Assembly: GCA_000697475.1 (NCBI GenBank)
Contig: JNEU01001162.1
Location: forward strand, 62,001-126,000
Direction: 5' to 3'
Length of the DNA: 64,000 nt
Source of the DNA: Lichtheimia corymbifera B2541
Taxonomy: Eukaryota > Mucoromycota > Mucoromycetes > Mucorales > Lichtheimiaceae
The position numbers were made by a program, and so were the translations under genes. Below the pieces are notes generated by a model, which was not told the origin of the DNA, made no database searches, and saw nothing but the letters and a program-made list of their open reading frames with translations. Shown here piece by piece: positions 11,144-23,160 of the stretch. Each line of letters starts with the position of its first letter. Positions within the stretch are counted from its first letter, which is position 1.

Positions 11144-12957
11144 ATGTCACAATCGCCTTCCTCTGATTTACCCCCACCTTCATCTCCTAAAGCAGATGCA
11201 TCCAACAATGAGTCTACGGCTGCTGATAATGAGAATACCAATGCATCAAAAGACTGCCAAAACGCTGTAGAAGACCAGAAACAACAGCCTGAACAGCAAT
11301 CCGCTCCTACACGCAAGCGTACTAGAGCTACAGCCGAACAACTTGCAGTGCTTGAAGATACCTTCGCTGTGAATGTGAGCCCAAATAGTAAGCTTCGCAA
11401 GCAGCTTGCTGAAAGATTGCAAATGAGTGAGCGATCCATCCAAATCTGGTTCCAAAATCGACGTGCCAAGGTGAAGCATATGCAAAAACGTGCTCAAATG
11501 CAAATGCAACAAGCGTCGATTCGTGCACAGCTATATCATTACCATCAGCAGCAGTATGGTGGATATGGTGGTCCACTCATGCCGTTGCGTCCACAACAGC
11601 CATCACCTTATTATCGCCCATACCCAAGTCCTCATCATCACCATCATCCCAACGACTCACAACATATGTCATTGTCACGCTCACATAGCGTTGATGCTGT
11701 TGTGTTGGATACTCAGCAACACGTTTCACCATATACATCTTCGTCAGTTCCCCATCCTTATGCTGCTGCTAGCGTGCCACCCTCATCTGGACAACATCAC
11801 TCGCCCTCGCCATTCGAAAGTCAACCTCATCAACAATTCTCGTATCACCCATGGCAACCAACCGATAGCAACCCAGCATCCATTCCTCAACCTGACAATT
11901 TTACTACATCATCTACATCATCCACTACTCCCAATCCACATTTTCAAGCATCCAACCTTTTCGCCAATTGCGCAGAAATGCCTACTTTGGTATCAGTTCC
12001 TGATGCAGGCCCAACAGCTATGCTTGCCAACTCGGATATCACTACCACATCTCCGACCACGGCTGATGTTTGGTGCACAGCTGGTAAATATCCATATCAG
12101 ATAGCTCCATGTTGGCACACGTACTTATTCTTCATATAGATGCACTTGAAAGAGCACATTCTGTTGGTATTGATCCAACGACTGCTGATCTTGTTGCACC
12201 ATCACGAGCACTTAGTGACCCAATTGTTACCACTATTGATCCTTCCAGCTTGATGTTGACACCTCCTGCAAGCACAAGCAGTAGCACAACAACAACATCA
12301 AGTAGTAACAGCAGCCAGCAAGGTGAAGAGGATGATCAACAACAACAACAACAACAGCCATCCAACCCATCATTATCATCAAGTACACAATATTTCAATG
12401 CTACCACACTTACCATTGGCACATGGCACCGACTCAAGTTAAGATCGAATGATTTGCTTTGTGCATATGAGCCTGAGCGACATATGTTTGCTTGGTACAT
12501 TGCTGATAACGGCTGTCGATTCAAAATGGAAGTGAGCCTTGATGCTGTGGCGAGCATTGAATATATGGCTGGTGACTGTGATGTCCTTGCGGATGTGCAT
12601 TTCGATATCAGTGAGCCTCCACTATTTTATATGGAGCAAAAAGACGAGTGGGTGCAGTGCAGTGATTTTACTGAAGGAAAACAAGCATCTCGATTCTTCC
12701 GTCACACGCTCAAAGGTGTTGCCCATTACTTGAAGCAAGAATTGGCTGCTCTCACATCCAAGCATGAGCAGACACGCAGGTTGGTCAAGTTTATCGAAAC
12801 ACCTGCAGTCCCACCACCACCACCACCACAAGCACCACAAGTGGCACCTACAACCATGATGGCACAAGATCCAATGTATTGCTGGCCACCACCACCAGTT
12901 CCTCATGTGGCCACTGCACCCGCTTTCATGACAGAAGCGTGTGCTTATTTTGCTTAA
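11144..12957 (+). CDS. Homeodomain transcription factor (Phx1/Yox1-like)
   Basis: DNA-binding regulator of 585 residues. Exons 11144-12083 and 12140-12957 join in phase across a 56-base intron. The homeodomain spans about residues 56-115: basic arm TRKRTRATAEQ, then IQIWFQNRRAKVK as the recognition helix, with invariant W, F, N and R. Linkers are rich in His, Gln, Ser and Pro. A separate conserved-looking C-terminal block (about 400-520; WHRLKLRSNDLLCAYEPE, MFAWYIADNG, YFDISEPP-like strands) ends in proline stretches. This block resembles the long C-terminal region described in fungal Phx1-type homeodomain proteins; that link is from memory and uncertain. No targets can be inferred. Confidence 0.85.
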
Positions 12958-13340
12958 TCTTGACTCCTACTCTCTCTCCCCAAAAAACACCTCCATCCTC
13001 CCTCCTGCTTTCATCTTGTATCTCTTTGTGATTTTCACCCCTTTTACACTTTGGCATTCATAGCCTATTTATTTCTTTGTATATAATACTACTACAGAAT
13101 AAACCTGCATGTGTCTTTATATTATTCATAGCTGATACCATAAGACTGGCTTTTATATTCTTACTTGTAGCTTATAAAGATGGCCTGATGTAAACACTCT
13201 CATATCAGATGCATCATTTTGTGGTACGGGGATGTGTGGAGGATAACGTGACGTGGAGAATGGAGGAATGGTTGGGGGAGGGGACACAGCAGCAGTAAGC
13301 GCATAATATCACTCAACGCGCTCTTTTTCTTTCTTTCCCA
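12958..13340. other. Intergenic: 3' end of homeodomain gene and Get1 promoter
   Basis: About 380 bases. It holds an AATAAA at 13098-13103, suited to polyadenylation of the upstream gene, and a T/C-rich run (13321-13340) just before the Get1 start. No other feature seen. Confidence 0.5.
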
Positions 13341-14172
13341 ATGTATTTAGCCACGCTCATCTTCCTTTATGCCTTAATTACAGAAACCATCCTAATGCTC
13401 GGCTACTCGTATGTCACCCGCAGAGTAAGTATATCGGTATCTGATCCAGATCGGCAACAGACCCATGTTGACAGCCATCGGTTTTTATTCCTGCATGTAG
13501 GCATACCAGTGGTACATTAACTTTACAAAGGACAAGAGGGTCGCTAAGCAACAAAAGCTCAAGAGGGATTTGCTTGTATTAAAGAACGAGTTATCACAAA
13601 CGAGCTCGCAGGTTAGTTCATATGGGAAGGGGATGAATAGGAAGATATGGCAAATGGCTAAAGGAGGCTATGTCATGTATGAATAGGATGAGTTTGCAAA
13701 ATGGGCCAAGATGCGACGGAAGCTTGATAAAGGCATGGCTGATTTGGAGAAATTGAGTAAGTTGGATACAAATGACGACGATTACAATGGAAGAGGTACA
13801 CTAATTAGATCATCCAGCTTCCGATATCAATTTCAACAAGGCAAGCTTTGAACTTCGAGCCAAGTCTGTTTTATGGTTTCTGGTGCATGGTACACGCACG
13901 ATCATTGTCATGTGGTTTGCACGTCAAGCGACGTTTTATCTTCCCAAGGGTTGGTTTGGTCCAGCGGAATGGTTCTTGTGGATGCCATTGGCACCCAAAG
14001 GTAAGCGTTTAGGAAGGGTCAATGATGCAAATCAAACCTGACCATCGTTGGATTAGGTGCGGTGAGTGTAGCCATATGGATGTCGGCTTGTCGTCAGGTC
14101 ATCAAGCAATCGGTGAGCATGTTCAATGATTTCATTTTACACAAGATCAAGGCGGATCCAGTAGAGAATTAG
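13341..14172 (+). CDS. GET1: Get1/WRB-type ER receptor for tail-anchored protein insertion
   Basis: Membrane subunit of the GET complex, which receives tail-anchored proteins from the Get3 ATPase at the ER. Five small exons: 13341-13424, 13501-13611, 13687-13756, 13818-14000 and 14057-14172, giving 187 residues with all phases consistent. Features match the family: an N-terminal membrane segment (LATLIFLYALITETILML), a charged cytosolic coiled coil that binds Get3 (KQQKLKRDLLVLKNEL, DEFAKWAKMRRKLDK), and two C-terminal membrane segments (SVLWFLVHGTRTIIVMWFA; a second around SVAIWMSACRQVI). The FAKWAKxRR motif is diagnostic. Same orientation as the next gene, 190 bases downstream, which is also an ER-membrane protein. 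Confidence 0.9.
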
Positions 14173-14362
14173 AGAATACATAATACAAATGAATACAGTT
14201 TATTTTGCATGGGATACTTATTATGGATGGTGATGGAGGAGGTTGGGTGATGATGTACGTACGTACGACCTTAAGCAATCACGTGTCGACATTTTATGGA
14301 AGCGCAAAAAGTCAGATGTTGACCCCCATTCTTTGCCTCGCTTGTTTCTAGACAACGCGCTT

Positions 14363-15958
14363 ATGGAGAAGTACTCGCGTTGGAGAGTCAGTATCTATGT
14401 TCATCTCTCATAAAAGCAATGCTTACTAACAGCCATCTCGATCTATCATTAGGATGCCGGCACAGGCATTCAGCCATTCCTGCCTCCAGTTGTAAGGATT
14501 TCCTTTGGTTGATCACTTCTTGCACAGCTTTTGACAGCATGTTACTGCTAGCCACCACGTACCGACTCCAACCTCTTATCGACACTCTCCAATGTTATCC
14601 ATACCATCGTTGGTCCTATTCAAGGCATAGTTAAACTCGCCCTCGTCCTCGTTACGAGCTTATTGTACATCATCCTTGTACCTGGTATCGGATTGTTGCT
14701 GGTGAGCAATCTATTATCTCGCTTGATACCATTTGTGATATCTAATAATGCATCCCAGAGCCCTGTGCGAATACTGCAGCGATGGTGGGATCGATGCTTT
14801 TCTTTCATCTTGTTACGTCTTGTGTTATTCTTTATTGGCTTCTTTTTTATCAAGTCCGAGACAATATCATTGCGACGAGGGTAAGCATTCTACAGGAATA
14901 CATACAATGAGGCATCAAATAATGACACCCTATTTTAGAAGCAGTAGGAATAATGGCAACACCAACAAAGAAGCAAAGATCAAATCAGGCGACATCATTG
15001 TGACGAATTGGACATCCTACATTGACGTGCTTTATTTGGCATGCAAGTAAGGACAAGCAAGGATATATTGATGGTATACAATATGAATATAACACTCTAT
15101 ATCCCAGATACAAGCCTGTGTTTACCCAAGTATTTCCAGTGGAAGGCAAAAATGTGCGGAGAATCAGCTTTTGGCAGGCATTGCGTCTGTGCACCCAAGA
15201 ACCTGCATTGACACCTGAGGACATTGGCGTTCATACATCCGAATTGTATACGGTGCGTGAATTGGCTGAAGAGGCAAAAAGTCGTCATTGGGGCCCCATT
15301 GCCATCTTCCCTGAGGTTTGTATTATCGTACGGGACCAGTAGGGTGTATATCTAAACGTGTGTCATGCATAGGGAACCACTTCCAATGGTCGTGCCCTGC
15401 TCAAATTTGCACCCATCTTCAAATGTTACGAGCCTTCGGAGCGCAGCAATCACTTTCATATACTCGCATTCAAGTAAGATCATCATTCTGTCGCTGTACG
15501 GCATTGACGGGATCTAATGTAACATGGATGAACGTAGATACGAGTATCGTAATTTGCCACCTACTTATACCGTTGGGAACCAATTTTGGCATTTCTTCAA
15601 ACTCTGCTCACAGGTAAACGCTGCATTGGATATTTCAAGATGAGAGCTGACATGATTCCAGTTCCACAATACATTGGGTGTTAGACGTTTATCAAGCGAT
15701 GATGTGCCTTGCAACCCAGCCATGACCTCCTCTCAACAGGCATCGGATTTGGCATCACTAGCAGGCACGGGGACAGACGATTTGGTTGGTGGTCAGTTGG
15801 TAGTTTGTCTTGCCAACATGTCACGTATGCGAAAAACCAATTTGAGCATGTCAGATAAACGCGATTTCCTCGAATACTACCATTCTCGATTCAAGGATAG
15901 TGCTAGAAAACGAGAACAACAAACAATTAAGGCAGCTAGTAATAAAAAGGTCTTGTAA
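14363..15958 (+). CDS. Loa1/Vps66-like lysophospholipid acyltransferase (PlsC family)
   Basis: Membrane acyltransferase of 374 residues in nine exons: 14363-14386, 14453-14491, 14552-14701, 14759-14880, 14939-15046, 15108-15315, 15373-15473, 15538-15613 and 15662-15958. PlsC-family enzymes add acyl chains to lysophospholipids; the yeast relative Loa1 acts on lysophosphatidic acid at ER and lipid droplets. Two hydrophobic segments lie at about 40-71 and 84-103. The substrate-binding motif FPEGTTSNG is intact (215-223). The catalytic motif, usually NHxxxxD, reads NWTSYID (135-141), with Trp for His; whether this is normal for the subfamily is not known to me. The N-terminus MEKYSRWRDAGTGIQPF also fits the Loa1 group. 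Confidence 0.82.
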
Positions 15959-16269
15959 TAGCTCACTTATAAAATCACACGGGATCTTCCAAAGATATGT
16001 ATATATCTACAACAACTCCAGCCCCAAGCAATAAGATTGATAAGGAATAGTATATGCTATTTCATCCAATGGTGTTTATTACATAATATGGCAGCTATGG
16101 GGCTCATCCACCAGCCAAGTGTCTAGTATGGCCGTGTTTGTGGATAGATTAGCACGAAGATTGATGGATATCAAAAAGATCTCAGCCCAAGCAGTGACCA
16201 GTCTTTATGCAGCTGGATTCAATCGTGATTATCTTTTCCTTTTTCCTTTTCATTTACTACAGCTTTTTC
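15959..16269. other. Intergenic between acyltransferase and Zn2Cys6 gene
   Basis: 311 bases. No coding signal. A T/C-rich run (16226-16265) lies immediately before the next start codon. Confidence 0.5.
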
Positions 16270-18637
16270 ATGGCAAGTAAAAGTAAAAATGTCCCGTGTG
16301 AAGGTAAATATGCCATTGTCCCACACCATCCAAGCTATGAACTCAACATATATATAGGCTGTCGGGAACGAAAGAAAAAGTGCAGCTCTGGGCTACCTTG
16401 TGATCGGTATGTCATGTCACATTTGCCAAACCCGGTGATCAAGACACTGATCGCTTGCCACTCGTAGCTGCAAACGCCTTGGAATCGAATGCATTTATTA
16501 CAATCCTGCTTTGACACATCCTGATCGGTTTATTGGTACCAACAGCAAGGCACTGGAAGCTGAAGTGGATGAGCTACAACGGATAGCCAATAGCTTGGAG
16601 GATGAAATGGATCGATTACAACAACACGACTCTTCTCTTGACAGCAGCAGCCATGACAACGACCCGATCGATAGCAACAACGATGGCAACGGCGGCAATT
16701 TGTCCGATGCCGTGTCCACCACGGAGGAACTATCCGAGATAACCGAGCCAGTTGATCTTGCAAAAGTCAATGATAATATGCCATTGCAGTGGCACATGTC
16801 TCTTGGAAAGTACGGCCTTTCTCTGGAGACCGATATCCAGTCTTTTGACGATTTATTGCATCAAGTGCGGATCTTCGGTCAAGCTCTTTTGCGGGGTAGA
16901 AAACCATTATCGTCAACAATGAAAAATGGCAGCAACACATCTCCAAGTCAGCAATCGACCACGATGCTACGACGTTATCCGATATTTACTCCATTACGAC
17001 GAGCGAATTATCGAGCAAAGTTGCGTTGTGTGAGCATGAATGAAAAAGACGACACACCCGAGACACCAACCAGTGATACTACAACTACTACAACTACAAC
17101 AATAGACCCTGATCTGATTGATCGACAACGCACCTTACAACTTTTGGAAGCATATTTCGAATGCCAGTTCTATCATTGTGTTATGATGCATCGTGAGACA
17201 TTTTATTCACTCTTCGTCAATGGAAATACCGATTTATTATCATCGCCGGTTGTTTGCTCATTGTGTGCAGCTATCATCACTATGCGATGTCGGCATATTC
17301 GAGAAATCATCCCATGTGAAAAGCAAGCGAATGCTCACACCTTTTACTTGAATCGAGCACGTGAACTTATCGCCACCAAATTTGACGTTGCCACACTCGA
17401 GACATTTATGACATTCTTGTTCATCGCCCTTTATTATATCAATCTGATGCACCCAATGCGATCCCGGAAATACCTTGAACTCGCTGTTCGGATACGCCAT
17501 GTGCTTGCCAAAGATTATGAGACCAGCAAAGATACCGATATCCATGAATACGAATTATTCAAGCGATTACACACTATGCTATTTGACATTGCACATCAAA
17601 TCGATTTCTTCAACAATCATCGTGGTGTGCCTGACGACAATGACAGCAGCAGCAGCAGCAGCAGCAGCACAAAGGATGGCAGCGGTAGTAGTAGCCATAG
17701 CAACAGCGTCAGCTTACGGCAAAAGACACAGCCATTATCCCCTGAACTCGCAAAACAGATATCACTATCCAAGCATACACCCACACCTCTGCCTGATGAA
17801 AAAGGGGGACATTTACGTGCGTTGATGAAAGACGTATATACAACACGCATGAACGCTGTATTACATCCATATCTTTGTGCAACACGCTTTTCCACCAAAG
17901 ACACCATCCCACAATCCTTTGTCATAAAAATGGAGACCATGTACAACCATTATTGCTTTACTGAGATACCACCAGAATATCGACTCTCTCTCACCATTTT
18001 CGAGAATGACCTGAGCGACGAAGAATTCCAATCACGCCTCACTAATGATCACCATTTGGATATCACGGCTGTTTGTCTTGCAGTACGTTACTATCATGGT
18101 CTTATCAGCATCCATGAGCCATTTATGCCATCACTTCCTCGTCATTTTACGCGTGCCAATCACCCTGAGCGTCCTCTTATCAATTGTGATTACACCAGTG
18201 AACCCAAGCCATCCGATATCCTATTAACTGAGCAGATGGAAACCTATCAACTACGCGCACTGGAAGTATGCCATCGATCCGCCATTATTATCGTACGACT
18301 ACTCGAGTTCCTTTCACACAAGAAAAATATCTGTTGCTACATGTTCATGCCATGTTTCCTCACAGCCTGGGATATCCTTATGAGAAATGCATGCTTGGGA
18401 TTGGCGGATCCAGAGGAGGCACAGAAATATGCGCCCATTCGAGTGCTCAAATTATCACGTGATTACTGTCTTCGGTGCGTCGAGCTGTTACGGAAAGCAT
18501 TCCATTTCAATACCGGTGACCGTATCATGTGGGAACATCATCAGGATGTCGAGAATGAGATTCTGTCATCCTTATTCGCTTCACGACCGTACACAGCCGA
18601 TTATTGGGATCCTTTTAGCTCAACAAGTGCATGGTGA
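16270..18637 (+). CDS. Zn2Cys6 fungal transcription factor (1)
   Basis: DNA-binding regulator of 750 residues; exons 16270-16303, 16358-16406 and 16468-18637. The binuclear zinc cluster is split over three exons: Cys10, 13, 20, 26, 29 and 36 with spacing C-x2-C-x6-C-x5-C-x2-C-x6-C (VPCEGCRERKKKCSS, PCDRCKRLGIEC). A coiled-coil-like helix follows (LEAEVDELQRIANSLEDEMD). The rest fits the fungal-specific regulator middle-homology region (QRTLQLLEAYFECQFYHCVM, ELAVRIRHVLAKDYE). Ser runs near codons 17643-17667 come from AGC repeats. It differs from the two downstream Zn2Cys6 genes in cluster spacing and body. Targets unknown. Confidence 0.88.
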
Positions 18638-18787
18638 TATCCATTGTGTTTATTCTCTTTGTATATTTCATTACTCCATATAGAAGAAATTAGGTGTTGT
18701 AGTCATGATGCAAAATTAATGTAAGATAGTGATATTTGGTACATATGCATTTGTTGGTATTCTAATATGTGTGTGTGAGGGGGTGTC

Positions 18788-20891
18788 TTATGGTACAGGT
18801 TGGTTGTGGTGGCCATTATCTTTGATGCGTACAGTCATGAGTCGGCTCATTTCACCATGAAAGGCAGGTGGTGGAGTTGGCGTGAAATTCGAAGGAGTGG
18901 AAGAGGTTGGCGAAGTATGGGTTGGTGGTTTTTGAGAGAGGTTGTTGAGAATATACATCATCCATTGCAAGTTTTCTTGTGCTCGTGTACGTATCACGTC
19001 GTCGGCTGCATTCTTAAATGTCATTAATAGATCTGATATCAAGACAAGCCAGTGGACATCAACAAGGCAAGGGGAGACCTCATACAGCGTTAATGATAGC
19101 TTGGCTACGGCGTCACAGCAAGTGGATACGATGGCCAATGCACGTTGACTGTCGCGTGTGTCGTTGGTATCAGGAACCGAGGTAGATACTCGCATAAGGC
19201 GCATTTGAATCAGGATCCAATACATAAAATAAGCCAAATTGAGGTACATGATGTAAGGTTCTTGACATTGCCGGATACGTTCCATGCTAAGGACTTCCAT
19301 CACCGGTGCATCGGATAATACATAGGCCCTTGGTAATATATGCCAGAATTCCACGAGACGACTTTCAATGTATGCCATGTCAGAATAAGATATCCGCTCA
19401 ATCATCCCTGCATATAGCATACAACATGTGATATCTTGTCGTTCAAAAGCTGAATCGAAATGTCCAGGGAGGATACTGAGTGCTGTCAGGTACTGATAAA
19501 CATCGGATGCTGTGTTGTAAGATGTTTCTTCTTCTGCTAATCGCATGGGTCGTCCCACATATTGGGCACTCGCTATCAGTGATGATAGATCCATAGTACC
19601 GTCGTTGAATAGCATCGCTAAGCTCATCTCGAATGATCGCATATCGTAAAACAGCCGGCGCCATGACTCCGCTTCCACCAAAGAAACATTGTGACCCATG
19701 TTCCTGCTGTTGTCTCGAGAATGAAGAAGATGCCAATATTTGTTCTTGAGCACAAGCACCATACGCCATCCCAAATGAACCAATCGCCGTGCTTCTTGTA
19801 CATTAAGCTCCAACATAAGACAAGTTGAAATGTGTCGTATGGATGCTACTATCTCGACTGTGGGCTCATCGAAAAGGACGTCTCGTAATTGCATATATGC
19901 CTTTTGTTGACAAGATGTAGCAAATGTTTTGCGAGTGAATGGTAATCCTTGCACAGACACGTGATTGCATAAACTGTTGGAGATGGCTGCGACGATACTA
20001 TTGGCGAGTAGACTATCGGTATTCTTTAAAAGTCGTGGTAGATAATGAGAACGTATAAGGCGTTGGTGTGGATAGCAGGTCTGCTCAAAGTAATGGTGAA
20101 TGATACGACGTTTAAGGTTGATGACGGAAGGATGATTGTGATCGATAGACTCCTCATTGGTGATGCTCTTTGTTGATACTCCTCCAGTGACGACAGCATT
20201 ATTTGATTTACCAAATGCCAGACCAAGAATGAATCGGCGCAAGACGTATTCTATAGGCGAGGCACGTTGGATCATCAAATATGCATCCTTTGCGCGGCGA
20301 TCGGAAAAATAAAGAGGTGATCGGATGATTGGAGGGTCGTCGCCATAAAAGTCATCGTGGTTGCCGGTACAAAAGTAAGCCCGAGCCCGTTTCATCAAAA
20401 CCAACAATTCGGCTACAGTCTTGACAGGTGCTTCGATACGCATATTGCCATCATTATGCGCACTAATCGATAACCATTGCTCGGCTTCACCAATCCTTCT
20501 CCTTCTATGGTTGCCATATGCTTGTAGCTCGGTCTCCATCTCATTCACAAGCTGCTCTAGTTGTCGCACTTGATCTCGTACATGCTGTCGTTTGCTTCTA
20601 AGGAGTCGTCGTCGTTTGGCTTCAATAGCTGCTGCTTGAGGACATTCCGCCGTTGCTGCAGGTCGTCGTGTAAACTTGTAGAGGCAGACAAGCGCCATAC
20701 GTCGACACCTTTCACAGTGCGTCCCTGTCAACGTTGCGCATTTCCTCCTATGTTTTCGACAATGTTCGCCTATAGAGAGAACACCTGATTGGTACGCTGG
20801 CAACCCATGATTAGGCTGGAGAGAGCAAATGCTTACATGGCACATGTCTTGATCGGTGCTCAATCGATTCAGTGAAAACCACCTCCCGCAT
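18788..20891 (-). CDS. Zn2Cys6 fungal transcription factor (2), tandem paralogue
   Basis: 678-residue regulator; exons 20891-20837 and 20769-18788. The start was chosen because only this short first exon completes the zinc cluster: Cys19, 22, 29, 37, 40 and 47 (HVPCEHCRKHRRKC, CERCRRMALVC), with seven residues between the third and fourth Cys. A basic, leucine-rich helix follows (SKRQHVRDQVRQLEQLVNEM). The C-terminal half matches the next gene block by block, for example HWLVLISDLL..F, ARLVHLGWRM and RAQENLQW. The two genes lie in the same orientation about 210 bases apart, so this is a tandem duplication. Targets unknown. Confidence 0.87.
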
Positions 20892-21102
20892 TGGCAAAAA
20901 GAGAAAACTGAGGAGGAGTCTCGCTAGAGTATAAGCTCGGGTGCACTACCCGAATTTGTTGACGAATCACCGTGGATGTTGCACAACAATAGCATTGTAG
21001 TCTGTGTCTGTCAGTTCACTTGTGATCCTAAAATATAGGGTGGTTGGGTTGCTTTATTGATAATACACAAACATATTATATATACATACAAATTGGATAT
21101 TG

Positions 21103-23160
21103 CTACCATATTTGTGTCATTTGTTTTGCAAAGTAGACTGCAATAAGTCGTTGGATCTCGGTATAAAAAGCTACTGGCATCCAGGGTGAAGATGGATGGT
21201 GTTGATGGTGATGAATAGGCGTCATTGGAGGAGGATAGGGTTGTCCAAATGGGATCATGAAATTGCTCAACATTCTCAATGTCCATTGCAGGTTCTGTTG
21301 AGCACGTGATTTGACATCCGGATCTGCTACGTCCTTGAGTTTCACCAATAAATCGGCAATAAGCACCAACCAATGGATATCCAGAGCACATGGCATGATT
21401 TCATATAACGCAAGTGCAACTTTGGTCAAAGCATCGCAACACACGGAGACAATGAGCAACGCCCGCTCTCCATCATATCGTCCCAAAGATGTTGTACTAA
21501 GTTCTGCTGTACTCGGGGTTGCCATAAACCGCATCTCCAAAAGGGTCCAATACAAATAGTAGATCTCGTTCAGGTACAGCACATCGGGGTTATTGCATTC
21601 TCGTACACGATTCATATCCAGAACTTCCATCAGTGGCGCATCTGCAAGCACATAATCCCGAGGCAGCCTCATCCAAAAATCAACAAGATGGCCTTCGATA
21701 TGCTCAATATCTGCACATGACACCTTGTCAATCACGCCTGCATACAATCGATATCCCACAATCTCTTCTCGTGTCGTCCATTCTGATGCTGGAGATCCTG
21801 CACCTGGCAACATTGACAATGCAATAAGATAGCGATACGCCTCCACTTTTCTTGAAGATGTAGGATCCGTTTGCTCCATATCCAAAACAATAGGGCAACC
21901 GATATGCTTGGCACTTAATACCAATGATGAGAAATCGGCTTCCCCCTCATACATCATGCATAGATTGAGCTCAATGTAGCGGATATCATAAAATAATCGT
22001 CGCCATGTCTCTGCTCGCGCTTTCATCGATGTCGTCACGTATAGAGAGCTGTGATCTCGTTCGATGTTTTTCAATGTGCCGAGGTAGGTATCCTTGAGTT
22101 GAAGTGCCATACGCCAAGCAAGACTTGTAAACTTCCTGGCATCGTCTGATTTCAATAGTAAGAGGTGGCAACCTGCTAAACATCGTAATGTTGCCAACGT
22201 CTCAAGTTCGGGCTCTTGATCAAATAGTGCATCTCTCAATTGGGTATAAGCCTTTTCCATGCATGCTGCTCCGAGCATTTTACGATTGATTGGCAAATCG
22301 ATGAGCGAGATATGGTTGCATATTCCAAAAGCGACGATAGCGATAATGGCATTGGCAAGCATCGAATGTGGATTGTCAAGCAAGAGAGGTAAAAAATAAG
22401 GACGAACAAGGATTGGTTTGATATAGCAGCCGCATGAGAAATAGGCATTGATGAAACATCGTTTGATTTGTGTAATGGAGCAATCATCATCAGCAAATTG
22501 AAGAGGTGAAGTGGGTGGAGATGGAAGTACAGCTGCGTCTCGTGTAAAGAATCGCCGTAGAGTCTGCTCGACTTGTGACATTTGTTGAGTAATGTGAAGC
22601 ATTCCTTGGGATCTGTCTGAAAAGTAATGCGGAGTGCGCATGATGGGAGACAATGATCGAGTTGCATGCTCCAATAATGCAATCATATCTGCCATGCTGT
22701 GAAGAGGCGCTGTTTCTAACCGCAGTCTCTGGTGACAACTTGTGATGCTTAACAACGGTTTCATGCTGGACAACGACAGCATATCGGCTTCCGTGGATAC
22801 GACAAGTCGCTCAAGTTCCTCAACATCCTCCATCAACATCTGTTTCTGGGTCATCGATATCCGTTTCCGCTTGTACACCCTCTTTTCTGCACACTGTGGA
22901 TTCTGAAAGGCTGCTTTGGTACGCTTGGAATACTTGAACAGGCACACAAGATCCATCCGTTGACATCGCTCACATTGTGTTCCGAGAGGCACCGTGCATT
23001 TGCGTCGATGGGTTCTGCAATTCTCACCTAGCAATGAGATAGAGCTAGTTAGTACTTTTGAGTCGTTGTAGTTGTATAAATGAGTTTCCTTACAAGGTGT
23101 ATGTCGAGCTTGTCTTTCGGTGGTGTTGGAAGAGGAGGTGGTGTTGGTGGTGAAGACCAT
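21103..23160 (-). CDS. Zn2Cys6 fungal transcription factor (3), tandem paralogue
   Basis: 663-residue regulator; exons 23160-23094 and 23027-21103. Zinc cluster Cys23, 26, 33, 41, 44 and 51 (TPCENCRTHRRKC, CERCQRMDLVC), with the same spacing and the same exon-exon position inside the first Cys codon as its neighbour. Shared blocks with the gene at 18.8-20.9 kb include HWLVLIADLLVKLKDVAD, RAQQNLQWTLRMLSNF and LAWRMALQLK. The body belongs to the fungal-specific regulator family. The start is the first ATG in the open frame; upstream codons in frame are open but lack ATG. Confidence 0.87.
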   Translation of the reverse strand: MVFTTNTTSSSNTTERQARHTPCKETHLYNYNDSKVLTSSISLLGENCRTHRRKCTVPLGTQCERCQRMDLVCLFKYSKRTKAAFQNPQCAEKRVYKRKRISMTQKQMLMEDVEELERLVVSTEADMLSLSSMKPLLSITSCHQRLRLETAPLHSMADMIALLEHATRSLSPIMRTPHYFSDRSQGMLHITQQMSQVEQTLRRFFTRDAAVLPSPPTSPLQFADDDCSITQIKRCFINAYFSCGCYIKPILVRPYFLPLLLDNPHSMLANAIIAIVAFGICNHISLIDLPINRKMLGAACMEKAYTQLRDALFDQEPELETLATLRCLAGCHLLLLKSDDARKFTSLAWRMALQLKDTYLGTLKNIERDHSSLYVTTSMKARAETWRRLFYDIRYIELNLCMMYEGEADFSSLVLSAKHIGCPIVLDMEQTDPTSSRKVEAYRYLIALSMLPGAGSPASEWTTREEIVGYRLYAGVIDKVSCADIEHIEGHLVDFWMRLPRDYVLADAPLMEVLDMNRVRECNNPDVLYLNEIYYLYWTLLEMRFMATPSTAELSTTSLGRYDGERALLIVSVCCDALTKVALALYEIMPCALDIHWLVLIADLLVKLKDVADPDVKSRAQQNLQWTLRMLSNFMIPFGQPYPPPMTPIHHHQHHPSSPWMPVAFYTEIQRLIAVYFAKQMTQIW

